A stretch of 64,000 nt of DNA from Oryzias latipes (lineage: Eukaryota; Chordata; Actinopteri; Beloniformes; Adrianichthyidae). Made by a program: the position numbers and the translations under genes. The stretch is from positions 17,766,082 to 17,830,081 of the forward strand of contig NC_019864.2 in NCBI RefSeq assembly GCF_002234675.1, written 5' to 3'. The notes below the pieces were generated by a model. That model saw only the letters and a list, made by a program, of their open reading frames with translations. It made no database searches and was not told the origin of the DNA. This document shows, one piece after another, positions 45,401 to 57,400 of the stretch; positions within the stretch are counted from its first letter, which is position 1; each line of letters opens with the position of its first letter.

Positions 45401-48400
45401 GTCTAGGAAAAAAAGTCTAAAAATTCAGTGTAATATATTTTTAAATAACCGAGGATTGGTGGCACATCTGCATGTCATTAATATCCAACTCTTGCTTCAA
45501 ATCTTCAAATCAGTATAATTAAAAACTTTTTGACATTATTTAATGTCACAAAACACATGGAACTGTGTGCCACACACACACACAATTAAACACACACACA
45601 CACACAACAGGAACTGCCGACATTACCAACAAAACTAGATGAAAGGAGGATCCACTAGTCCTCATTAGCTTTTCCCACAAATTAAACACCTACCCGAAAG
45701 AAAGTACATTTGAACAAATGCTTGAAACTTTTCAGTCTATCGGGGTTGCATTTCAAAAATGTAAAATTCCTGCTTGATTCAGCCTTTTTGTAAGAAAAAT
45801 TCCTAAATGTCCCTTTCACAAGTTTCCTCAGTTCAGAAAAATCTTCAGCAGGTCGGCAACTTTATTTGATTAAATCTTCATTCTCTGTCAAATATTTGCA
45901 GCTTGTGTTAAACTTAGACTTTGTGATAAAGATTTTCCTTTACTCTCAAAGTGAAGGCTGACAACCGGATGCCAACTTCAGCAGCGTCCAACTTTATAGG
46001 TCTGGCGGATAAATAAAGCAAAACAAAAAGACAACCATCTGAAAACTGATATTCTCTAAATATAATATGAACATAAATCCATCGTGTCTGCATCTTTATT
46101 ATTGTGAGAATATGTGAAATATTCATATTATGCAGGGCGCCTCAGTACATGGAAACGACTGTCCCCATAAATCTACACATCTAGGAAAACTCCTGTTTTG
46201 TCTGTAAACAGCAGCTATATATATATTTCCCATTAAATACATTTGATTTAATAGGAACAAGCAGCACGTCGAGTTGGGGACACCCCAAAACATGAAAAAG
46301 TGATGCGGAGAGGGCCCCAAAAATACTTCCAGGTAAGACAAGTTGGGAGTGAATGTATTGGTTGCAACGAGGTGCCCATCGTAGTAGTGTTGTGTCAAGT
46401 TCGAACCCGAGTGCGCATGACCCAGCGTCTGGGTCCGGATCCGGACAGCGGTCCGCTAGGTGGGTGACCCCTGTTAGAGGATTATGTACAGTATGTGTGT
46501 TTTTTTTAAGTTAGAGAATTTGCAAAAATTAATAAGAGCCTAGCTAAAAAACAAACACACCCACCTAGTAAACAAGTCAGCAATCACAAATCTTTTTGAG
46601 CTTTCTCTCAGCATTTTAAAGTCAAGATGCAGACTGCAGCGTTTTAATAAACCTCCACCACTCCCCACCAGCCTCATGCCGACCTCACGGGTTCCCATAA
46701 ATAGCACAGCGAGTGAAAGTGCGCACGGCTGCTGCTGACACAAGCAGCCAAGTGTAGGTGTCTTACAGTGACATGGAGAGCAGGGTGCGGACAGCCAGAG
46801 CTCTCCCAGATTTAAACCGCATTGTCGCATCCTCCTCGCTCTAGGAATGCTAAGAACAGAGTAAGCTCCCAAAGCACCACTCTCAATATTTCACGCTATG
46901 GATCTTTGCAGACAAGGAGAAAAGAAGAGAGGGGAGGGTGGGGTTCTGCAGCACCGAGGTTGGTTGCCATAGAGCGACAGATAGGGGAGAGATACTCCCA
47001 GCCAAAAAGGAGGGACTGGATCAAATATCTGCTGTGACTTCAATCTGCACAAAAATGCACACTCTGATGCTGAAGGATTGGCTCATCTAATGTTTTTTTA
47101 CAGTTCACAAAACACATAAATACTTCAAGTAAAGTTATCTTGTAGCCATTATGTCACTCACAGGGCTGTGGTGGAAGGATCTTTCTATTAAATCATTGTA
47201 AAATATCTGCAAGTTGCAAGTATATAATTATCTTAGCCCCGCATGCTGAGTGTAACCAAGTCATGACATGTTTTAAAGGGCTCTAAACAGGCATTACTTT
47301 GATTTCCAACAGTTTACAAATCAGTTTAGTTCTGAAGAGTCTGTTCACTGTACTCTGACTTCAGAACTTAACAAGGACGTAAAAAGAGTTCATCTTTTAA
47401 ATGTAAAGGCCCACCCCAATGAAATTGTGTTCTTAACCTGTTCTTATGGCAATTTTCTGATGATGGAGGACATTTATGAAGAAAATAAAAATAAGAATAT
47501 AACGAGTATTTTTTATTCAAATCATTGTGAATCAGGAGCAGACAAAAAAAACGCAGCTGGAATTTTTTCTTGGTGTGATGTAGAACCTACTACAGCAAGC
47601 CACATGTTCCCATTCCTACGTATCTGCTTGCAGACAAATAGATCCATATACGTCTTTGTTTTCCTCATCCAAGATGCCATCTGGCTCTAAAATTGTTCCG
47701 CTGGATAGCTCCAACATTGCTCACCATTTTAGTTGCACTGGTAATTTTAGGTTGGATGTGTGAGGGGCAAGAGTGTAAAAAAAGGGATGGTGGGAAATGT
47801 TGGCATGTTAATTCTGCGCCATCAGTCTCGCCCACAACTCAGAAACGAAAAATTAATGAACTCCTGCCACTCCGCAGAAACTACGTCATGTAAAACGACA
47901 CAGGTTTTTAGATTTAGGCTAAAAATGGGAAAGTCATTATTAAAAGACCACTGGGAACACTTTGAAAATCGATCAAAGATAATCAAAGGGGGATTTTAAG
48001 AGCAAACAAACCCCTTTTAGGAAAATCAGACTGAGGAGAGCAGCCATGGACCTGATCTGTTAATAAAAGCGAGCAGATTTAAAATTTCAATTTCTACAGT
48101 AGTTCTATAGAAAATCATTCAAAAATGCACGTTTTATCAAACCCTTTAAGAACCATGGTAACATCAGTGTAACAGAAAAACTTTAAACATGTATTTGGCG
48201 GTCCACTTGGTTTGTGGTACATCTCACATTCATTCATCTTCTAAATCACTCATGGGCAATGGCAGGGGACATCTTGGACAGGTCACCAGTCTCTCGCAGG
48301 CCCACACTCATGCACCCATAAACACTCATACCTAGGGACAATTCAGAGTAACCAATTAATTATGAAGCATGTTTTTGGATGGTGGAAGGGAGACCAAGTC

Positions 48401-51400
48401 CGTCCCTGGAGAAAACCCACAAAAAACATGCAATCTCCACACAGAAAGGTTCCCTATTGGTGTTGTTTCAGGTCCCCCAGCCGGAACTTGAACTGCGGGC
48501 CTTCTTGCTGTGAGGCAGGAGGGCTAACCACTGCCCCACCGTGCTCACATTTCTTTTAAGGTAAAATGGGTCCTAGTTCCTACGGGTTAATTTTTTAACT
48601 AGGTCATCTCATTTGAATCCATGAATTTAGGATATTTTTGTATTAGTTTTGTTTTGTCTCTCTGTATGTCACAACGGTGTGTTCTTTGACCTTTTCTTAA
48701 ATACAAAATAAATAAATAAAGCTTTTAAATGTAAAAATACACCATTCCTGTGGTTAAAGTTTTTGAGCATATTAAAGTTCTTTATCCTAAAATTCTGTCT
48801 TTGTCATGGTTTGAGTTTGTTGTGTATTGTTTTTTCATTTTAGTTCTTGTTCTGTCTTGTTTGGTTCTGTTTCCTGTTTTATTTTGAAAGGTTTCCTGTC
48901 TTGTCTTGTTTCTTGTGCTTTACTTCCTTTGGTCCCCATCTGCCCTGATCGTGTTCACCTGTGTCTTGTCTGCCCTGTCTGTATTTAAGTCTTGTCTCTG
49001 CCTTCCTCCTGTGCTGGTCCATTAACTTCTGCTCATGTTGATCACATCTTCTTGTCTGGCGTCCATGTTCCATGTCCCTTGCCATGCCACAGTAAGTTTT
49101 TGTTTTAGTTTTGTCATCCTGCTCTACAGCGCTTTTTGTTAGTTAAATAAACCCACTTGCCCTGAACCCGTTTGCCTCCCGTCTCTGCGCCTGGGTCCTA
49201 CCTGCTCTCGAGCCTCCCCCCCCCCCACACGACAGTCTTAGATTGTAGCCTTAAACCACAGCGATTCCACAAACCTCTGGTATTTTTTTGCCCAATGTGG
49301 GGCATTATCATCATCCTCAAAAGCGTCAACACTGGCCAAATGAAATGAGACTCACCGAGCAGGAATGGCACTGATGGGTTTTTTGTAGATAGTGATGAGC
49401 TTATCTAACACGACATCGGCGGTGGTGAAAACGCGGTACGAGTGCAGGAAGGTGTTGAGGAAATCGATGGAAAGGAAACGCAGATCAGTCAGTCTCTCCA
49501 GCAGGCGTTCAACGCTGGCGTAACGGATCTGCAGCACTTTACAGGAGTTCATCATCTTGCTGAAACGGATATCCACATCATCGCAGTACAGACTTGAATC
49601 TGACCTGTTTTAACAGAAATCAGTACACAAACTATAGTTAAAAACAATTGAATACAAATTTCCCAAAACGTTTTCAGACTGAAAAAAGGAACTTTGTGTA
49701 GATTAATCAAAGCTGATGAGCAATTTATCACAGTTTACAGGTTTTGGAGAATATTCAGAGAAAAATAATAAATAGTTGTGATTACAAGGAAAAATGTTGA
49801 GACTTGATTATTCTATTACCCTGCTGTGTCCTCTCACTTAACCTTATGTGTTTTGAAATAAAATAAAAAGTATATTTTCCCTCATGATCTCTAAAAAAAA
49901 TCAAATGTCAATCATGGGTCTCTGCTAGTTTATGCACCCCCAGATGCAAAGACCATGCGTTCCGGTTAGCAAAGGCCAGGGTGGAACAGCATTTTTAAAA
50001 TCTACACAATAGTATAAGTTGTCTAAATTATTGCTTTTCTTTTACTATACATATACACAGCCATTGTGGTAAACTTCTTTCCCTTCTCCATCTTTGTTGT
50101 AGTTGGAGATGTTAAGTTTGGCTGGTTTTGATTTGTCTTTGATTTTCTGAAAATTGTTAATTGGATGTTGCAACCCTGGCCGAAGAAAAAAAGGGAGAGA
50201 AGTTGCACAGCAATACATGCAAACAAAATGTGGCTTACTTGATCATCTGTGGCACCGTGACTTTGGAGTTGTCTTCAAAGGCATTCATCATCAGGCCGTT
50301 GCAACGAATGTTATCTATGCACTGCAGGACACGGACAGTGAAGTAAACAGATAAGACAGAGGAAATGTTAGTGAGTTTGGTCGACATCCTCAGATCTTGT
50401 CTCCGCTGGAGATTGTTATGCGTGTTGACATGCCTGGCTGATGTCACTGGTCCATGCAGACTTCTCCTGCCTGGAGGAAGCCACCAGGATGACTGTGAAT
50501 GACTGGCTGTCTTTTGGTTCCACAATAATCTTGAAGTCCAGGTGCTCCATGTCCTGGCCACTTTTGTCTGATTTGGCTTTGAGGTGAGCACAAAGACTAT
50601 GTTATTTCCCCGCTTTTTTTTAAAGACTTGATTGATTTAAAGACTTGAAATGATTTGCTGAAATTACCTTTTGGTGAAAAACAAATTGGGTGCAAAATAA
50701 CTTCCTTATCTATTAATATTGTCTCCTCAAAGCAAAAGCTAAGGCTTTTGTTAATTTCTGGGCCACTTTAAAAGCATACAGGCAACAAATCTAGGAGCAA
50801 GGTCAACGGTTGGAACATTAATCTCAGATTAAGTCATAAATGAAAAACTTTTTTTTATTGGGAATGTTTGAAAAAGAGCTCACTTTTGCCCCAAACCCAT
50901 AAATAGTTGAATTTTCTTTATCATCTATTTGATAAATCAACTCTGATATGAAAAAGGAGACGGTAAATGGACATATTTTCTATAATCTTTAAACCCCTGA
51001 CAAATCCTCCAGATTTTTCTTGGAGCTATTTTTTAATCCAATCTTTTTTTGCATGCTGGGCCCCCCACCTCTTGGAGAAACAAATGTTTAGGAGATCCAA
51101 ACAGTATGTATTCATCTTTTATCGACTATGATAACAGCGTATAAGGCATCACACTTGAAAGCACATTGTGCTCCAAGCAACATTATAAGTTAAACACTCA
51201 CACTCATCATCAGTTCCCTCAGGCTCTTCCATAAGAGTGCAGTCTATCAGAGAGACAACTCCATTCTGGAAATGCATGATACAGTTACTGTCTTTATAAC
51301 ATACTCGTCAACACTGCAATGCATTTACACAACTAAAAACATAAAGAGTTGGAGACGGGTGCAACTCAGATTGTTTTGTGATTGTAATAGTTTGAGGATA

Positions 51401-54400
51401 TTCTGTGTGTTTCTAAGACTAATAGTTAAAGTGTTGACTGCTCCTGATAGAATCACAGCATTTTTTATGTTTTAATATTCTTTTTTTATTTATTTGCTTT
51501 ATTTGTTTATTCATGTACAAACCAAATCAGGGTAAAAAAAAAAATCAGAAATAAGCATACCACAACAAAAATGGCAGAGCGAAAAAAAAAATTGGGACAA
51601 CTTAAACTAAAAAATAGTTTTGCCATACTTGCAAATAGTTTTACAACCATAAATTATTGCTGTTTTCTACTTTATACTTTAAAGAGACTTGAAATAATCA
51701 GAAATTCTAAAAGAGGGTAAATGAGGTACAATGTTTTTCTTCATTTTCAGTACAGACCAAAAGGTTGGACACACCTTTCCATTCATTTGAATGAGAAGGT
51801 GTGTCCAAAATTTTGTCTGTACTGTACATATATGAATAAAGTATTTGCACAAAATAATGACAAGGTTGATTACTTCAGATGTCCAAATTGTCCATGAAGT
51901 AGAGAATATCAGTTAAAGAAAAGCGGGATTGGAGAGAATTTAACTGCAACGTAAAAATGAGATATTTGCATACGGAGAAAACGTGAAAAAATTGGAGACT
52001 AAACACATATTTTGGGACAGACCTATTATTCAAGATTATTGGATAAAAAAAACAACAAAATAAAAATGAAATACCTTAAAATATAATGTCTGCTTGGTGT
52101 GATACCAAATGACATCTTGAAAGAAACGTGCTTTGTATTTTATTAGTAATTGCAAGAAACATTATTACAATAACCTGAAAAATATCAAAGTACCAACAAT
52201 AAAAGAATGGAAAAATAAACTTAAAAAAGTTTATGTAACAGAAAAACTGACCACCTCCCTTCAAAAGGAAGTAGATGTTTTCAACAACAGATTGAAGAGA
52301 GTAGAAGAATATTTTGATTTTTAAGTTTAAGGTTGTCTAATGACAAACCAAATGACAATTTTAAAAGAAAAATGTATGCATATGACTGCAGACATGTTCC
52401 ATAACACTATAATGGATGAACGAGCAAACACATTTTCTAGGTTGCATCTTCTACCTTTAAAGATGTGTTCTGCTGTTTGTGAATGTTCTCAGTTTGACTT
52501 AGGCGATGCGGCGCAGCTGCACTGCTCGCTCAGCAACTACGGCCTACCTTGGTGAGATGAAGCTTTCCTCCAGAACCCCTGGTGCAGATGATTAAATGCT
52601 TGGAGAACAGAAAGCACTGCCTCTCTCCCTCCTTCTTTAGAGACAGAGAGCCCAGTCGCCCTCGGGTAATTTTGCCCTTCTCGCTCATTGGCACCTGGAT
52701 CAGAGACCCTGCATGCAAGTAATGTGGACAAGTAAAAATCAAAGAAAACAGAGACAAACGGAAAACAGGTAAAGTTTAAGAAAGGCGTCAGTAAATAACT
52801 TAAATAACAAACATGTACAGAACATGCATAGTCACGCAACATAACTAGGATTACATAAACTACCAACTCCGTTTACTCTTGTCTAACCCATCAAGCCCTG
52901 CTGGGGACATCTGACATTTACAGTTCCAGATTCATCATCAGCTATGCTCAGAACAGCCTTATTGCATTTGGAAATTAAAGACTTTTCCTTTGAGCAATGT
53001 GTGCTCTTCCTCAAAGACCGTCAACTTTCATTTTCATGGCAGTCTGTGAGATCAGGCTGTCTGAGATATTGTGTGGAGGGGACAGGAAATCCTCTTTTTC
53101 TGTCATCTAGAGTTCAACGCTTGCAGGTGAGAGTTACCTTGTCTTACGAACGTCTGGCTGGTATCAAGGAGGACTTCACAACCCTCTATGATCATGCGCT
53201 CTATGGCCAAGTTCTTCCTGATGTTCTCCGTCTCGCTTACCTCATCGTGCATTATTCTAGGAAAGAATACCATTCGTAAATATCTTGGTGTCTGGTTTTT
53301 CATAATCAACATGAATGGTTAGATGCAAGTGTTGTGTATGATGCAAAACTATGATATTTGAGACCTAATACTTGTTTTGATTGTGACAAATACCTGGAGA
53401 GCTCCTCCAGCTTGGATTTGGCATAGTCCAGACTGTTCCTCTCTATGTGTTCATGGGGTGTGTGGGCCAGAAGCTCGTGAAGAGTAAGAATATAGCGGGG
53501 TATCTAGGATAAAACACAAAGAAACTAGCAGGTCATACAAGGCCAACAAAATAGAAAAATCAATTTTTCACGGGGCTGCCGGAGCCTATCCCGGCCACTT
53601 ATGGGCGAAGGCAGGGAGCACCCTGGACAGGTCGCTAGTCTGTCGCAGTCAATTAGATTGTTTCATTTTTTTATTATGAGATGATTGAAGCTGGGCATTT
53701 GTTAAAATGCTGTGTCTATTGGTTCAAGTGTAAAGCTAAATACACAATGTACATTTGACACACATTCAACACCACGTTAAACGTGTGTTCCGGAATATGT
53801 GCATGTTTACACTGGATAAGCAGGGAGTGGCTTCTCATTTTTTCCCAAGCTTCATTTGGAAGACGTTTGGTGCCAAATATGGAAGTGGAGTAAATCATGT
53901 GAATCTTGCTCCAGGCTTTTCTTTCACAGTTCCATTCTGATATATAAAGACTTGTTCAGATAATTCCGTCCGGGCACAAACTACAATTATCAATTTTTAC
54001 TTCATGGTCAATTTTTAAAAGGTCTGCACTTTTTATTTGAATAAAAGCGACTCCATTCATATGTCAGAGTCCCTGATTTAACCAGGTTAAACTTTCAATG
54101 CGTGTTCAATGGGTGTTTTTTACCTAGAGTCCAAAAACAGTCATAAAAACGTGTGTAGCAAAACGTGAATATGAGAGTTTTGAAGCAGAAGCCTGAAACG
54201 CACATTAACATAGACTTTTCATTGGAAGTGGTGGCTTGACCGCGCATTGCAGAGAGTGGTGTGAACATAGCTTTAGAGTTCTATAGCAAGGACACTGTGT
54301 CTGTACATTTATTGGCAGGCTGGCCGACACATTCTTTTACCTTTAAAAAAAAAAAAGACAATGTGGGAGACATATTTCTTCTGATTGTTAGCACTGATTG

Positions 54401-57400
54401 TTGTCCCTCTTCAAAGCACTTGTGGTTGTCATTTGTAGTTTTAAAGATACTGATTATTCCACATCCCTATAGTTAAGTCACAAGAACAAAACTTGCATAT
54501 GTGTGAGGTGACTGACATGTAAGGTAACAGCTTTTTGATTTCATCAAAATTTATAGAAAACACTTTTACCTGCCCAAAAAAAGGTGGGCCCAAAATTTTA
54601 AATCACTTTGAATGTGCATCATTTATGTGCTTTAGATCATCATGGCTGTGACAGGTGAGAGGTTTGTGTGGATGAACTGCACACAAAAGCAGAAATGGAT
54701 CATGATACTGCTGCCACCAGCTCTCACTGAAGTAATCGTTTCAATCAGACCACACATTGTTCTGCATTAGCTGATGGAGACACTTCAATTGGGGTCTGCC
54801 ACTCACAATTAAAGATCATCTAAGGTCAGGCTTTTAATGAGGTAAACCTTTAAAAAAGACTTTAATTATTGATCAAACAAGGCTTGCTTCAATAAAAAGG
54901 AAAAAAATGCTATCACCTCATGAATAAAAAGTGAGATACTTTTTTTTTGCTATTTGGTTTAAGATTTGAGACCAAACAAAATGCTATTTCATTACATATC
55001 ATAGAATACATTTTGTGAATAAGTTGAAAGAGGAATTATTACACTGTTACATAATTTATTATTTGAATAATGTTTTTTAAACAACCAGGTTGTAAAATCA
55101 TGCCTGCGTGGATACAGATTGACACAAATGTCTGATTCCTTCAGCATAACAGTTAGTGGCATAAATAAATGAAAAAAAAAGGCTCAGACTATGAGAACAT
55201 TGTTAATACATTATTTTATGTAATGCCTCTGCAGCAAAGATGTCTCTGCTTTTTGCTTGCATTTTTTATTTTATTTCTTTTTTTGTGTTCTTTGCAATGG
55301 ACTGTGTGTAACTGTAAAGCATTTGCACTAACCTGAAACATTGGGTAGGTGAGAAAGGTCTCCAGAGTCCTTTCCTCACAATCAGGCTTGGCCTCGTACT
55401 GCTTCAGTAGTTTGTCAAAGTCCCTGTTCTGCTTGCAGTGAGCCAGGATCTGCAGGCTGTACTGGTGGTTCCTTACAAACTCTTGGTATATGTTCAACAT
55501 GGGCAGCAAGATGTCAAAGAGGTCAGCTGGAGAGAATGATGCCCCCCAAAAAAATCAAAAGACACATAAATCATAATGAAAGCATAAAAGTATTGTATTA
55601 GCTTGAATGACTTGTGGATCAAGAGAAAATATCCTGTTGATTTTCCAACAAGGAAAAAAGGAAGTATCTTACCGAGGACTAATGTTGGCCAGCTTGCTAT
55701 TCTGGCTTTAAGACCCTGGTAGAATATCTGATGCAGGAACATAATAGTTTCACTAAAATGGGAGGAATAAAAACATATATATATATAAAATGTTTATTAA
55801 AATTAATTTTTACCATGGTCCAGGTGAATACTCAATTCTGATTGGCTGCTGGGTGTGGTTCAAAAAGTTAAAAATCCACAATAATAATGCTTATTTTAAA
55901 AAGAAGTTCCGGTCACATAGCTTAAATGTTCTGTATCACTGCACCGGCTTCTTTAAAACAAGCTTAAGCTTTGTCATCTGGACAAAAACACGGGGTAAGA
56001 GGTTTCTCTAAAATTAATAAACAGGCTTTCAGGTGTGTGTAAAAAGATGAGGGGGGAATTTAATTTCTTTGTTAGGAGAAACAAAAACACCCTTAAAACC
56101 AGGATTTTCAAATCTGATTGGTCACTTTTTGGAAAAAGATTATGTGTAAAAATGTCAATTTCCATGCAATATAAAAACGGGTTTAGCAATGCATGAAAAA
56201 AAGTCATACATTTTTTCTTAAACGTTCAAGTTTTTTGTAACCAACATAATTATATTTATTTGAGGAACTATGTTAAGTAGTTTATATTTGGTGCCATAGC
56301 AAACCTGTTGAGGAAGATGCTGCTGACGTCATCGTGGGTGATGGGGGGTTTCTTGGAGCTGGCAGCCATACGTAGAGGCCTCAGAAAGTTGTTCACCAAG
56401 ATATGAAGTTGTTGCACGTACTCGGCCTCTGAATCCAACATGCTGAAGACCACCTGGTTCCTCTTCCTCATACTCTCTGCATGAGGTGAGCGGATGTAAT
56501 CCTGGATGATGGTCTTCCACTTCCTCCTGCAGATCCAGCCTCGCAGGAAACTCTGGACCTGCATCAGGTTGGGTGAAAGTCAGCCCCAAAACAAACTTAT
56601 GAGAAGAAACACTTTCTTTTTTTTTTTTTTTTTTTGTTCATCACCTTCTTGATCTTCTTGATTTCAGAGTCGTCGTCGTCGTCGTTTGGGGCGGCTGCTG
56701 GGCTGGCGTTGATCTTCTCGTTGTCTTTGAGTAGTCCGGCAATCTGTCGCAAAATAAAGCAACCAAGGAAGACGAATCACTACTCCTCACACTCTTTCTT
56801 CCTCTCACTTACTGTAAATGCATGTAAACAAAGTGACTCAGCCAACAGAACCTGTGAACACAGCCCTGACGCAAAAACTGACTAAGCAAGTGGATTTCAA
56901 TATGCTGGTTCTCCTAATATTTGTCATGCTGTCATCACCTATTCTAATGCTTGTAATTATAATAAAACACATGGCAGTTTGCCTTTTTGTGGATGTAAAC
57001 ATAACAACAAAAACACGCATCCATTTCAGTGTTTCCTCAAACTGTTCAAACCTAGTAAACATGTCTCTCTTCACTTAGCAACAGTTGTTAATTTATTGTC
57101 ATTGCATTTTGTTTTTGAAAGGCAGAATGAATGCTTATTCAGAAGATAATTAGATTTCATTTGCACATTAAAGTTAAACGATTATTTGATCTGAAGACGA
57201 CGGCAGGGAACACAGGCCTTCAGGAGTCTCTGAGAGGAGAACTGCTGGCCTCAACACCTCGCTCTGTGATGGTTCCATTTCCTCAAAAGTTTTCCACATA
57301 TTAGACATAAGAACACCACAATATTCAAGATAATCTCTCCGTTCCCTGCTGGTTTGGCTTTTATTTGTGGCGCTGGCAGGTTCAGGCGAGGGAGGGACAT

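Noticed and set aside
45574..45606. Possible short direct-repeat array
   Set aside because: It is a simple (CA)n microsatellite, not CRISPR-like or functional repeats.
45344..46477. 8-bp duplication for the hAT-like element
   Set aside because: The flanks (TAATAGAG and TTAGAGGA) share letters but are not a convincing duplication, so the element is reported only at low confidence.
46540..46872. 110-codon - strand frame read as its own gene
   Set aside because: It is a different frame from the internal rasgrf1 exon and runs through the splice donor into intron. The in-phase 18-codon exon explains the region better.
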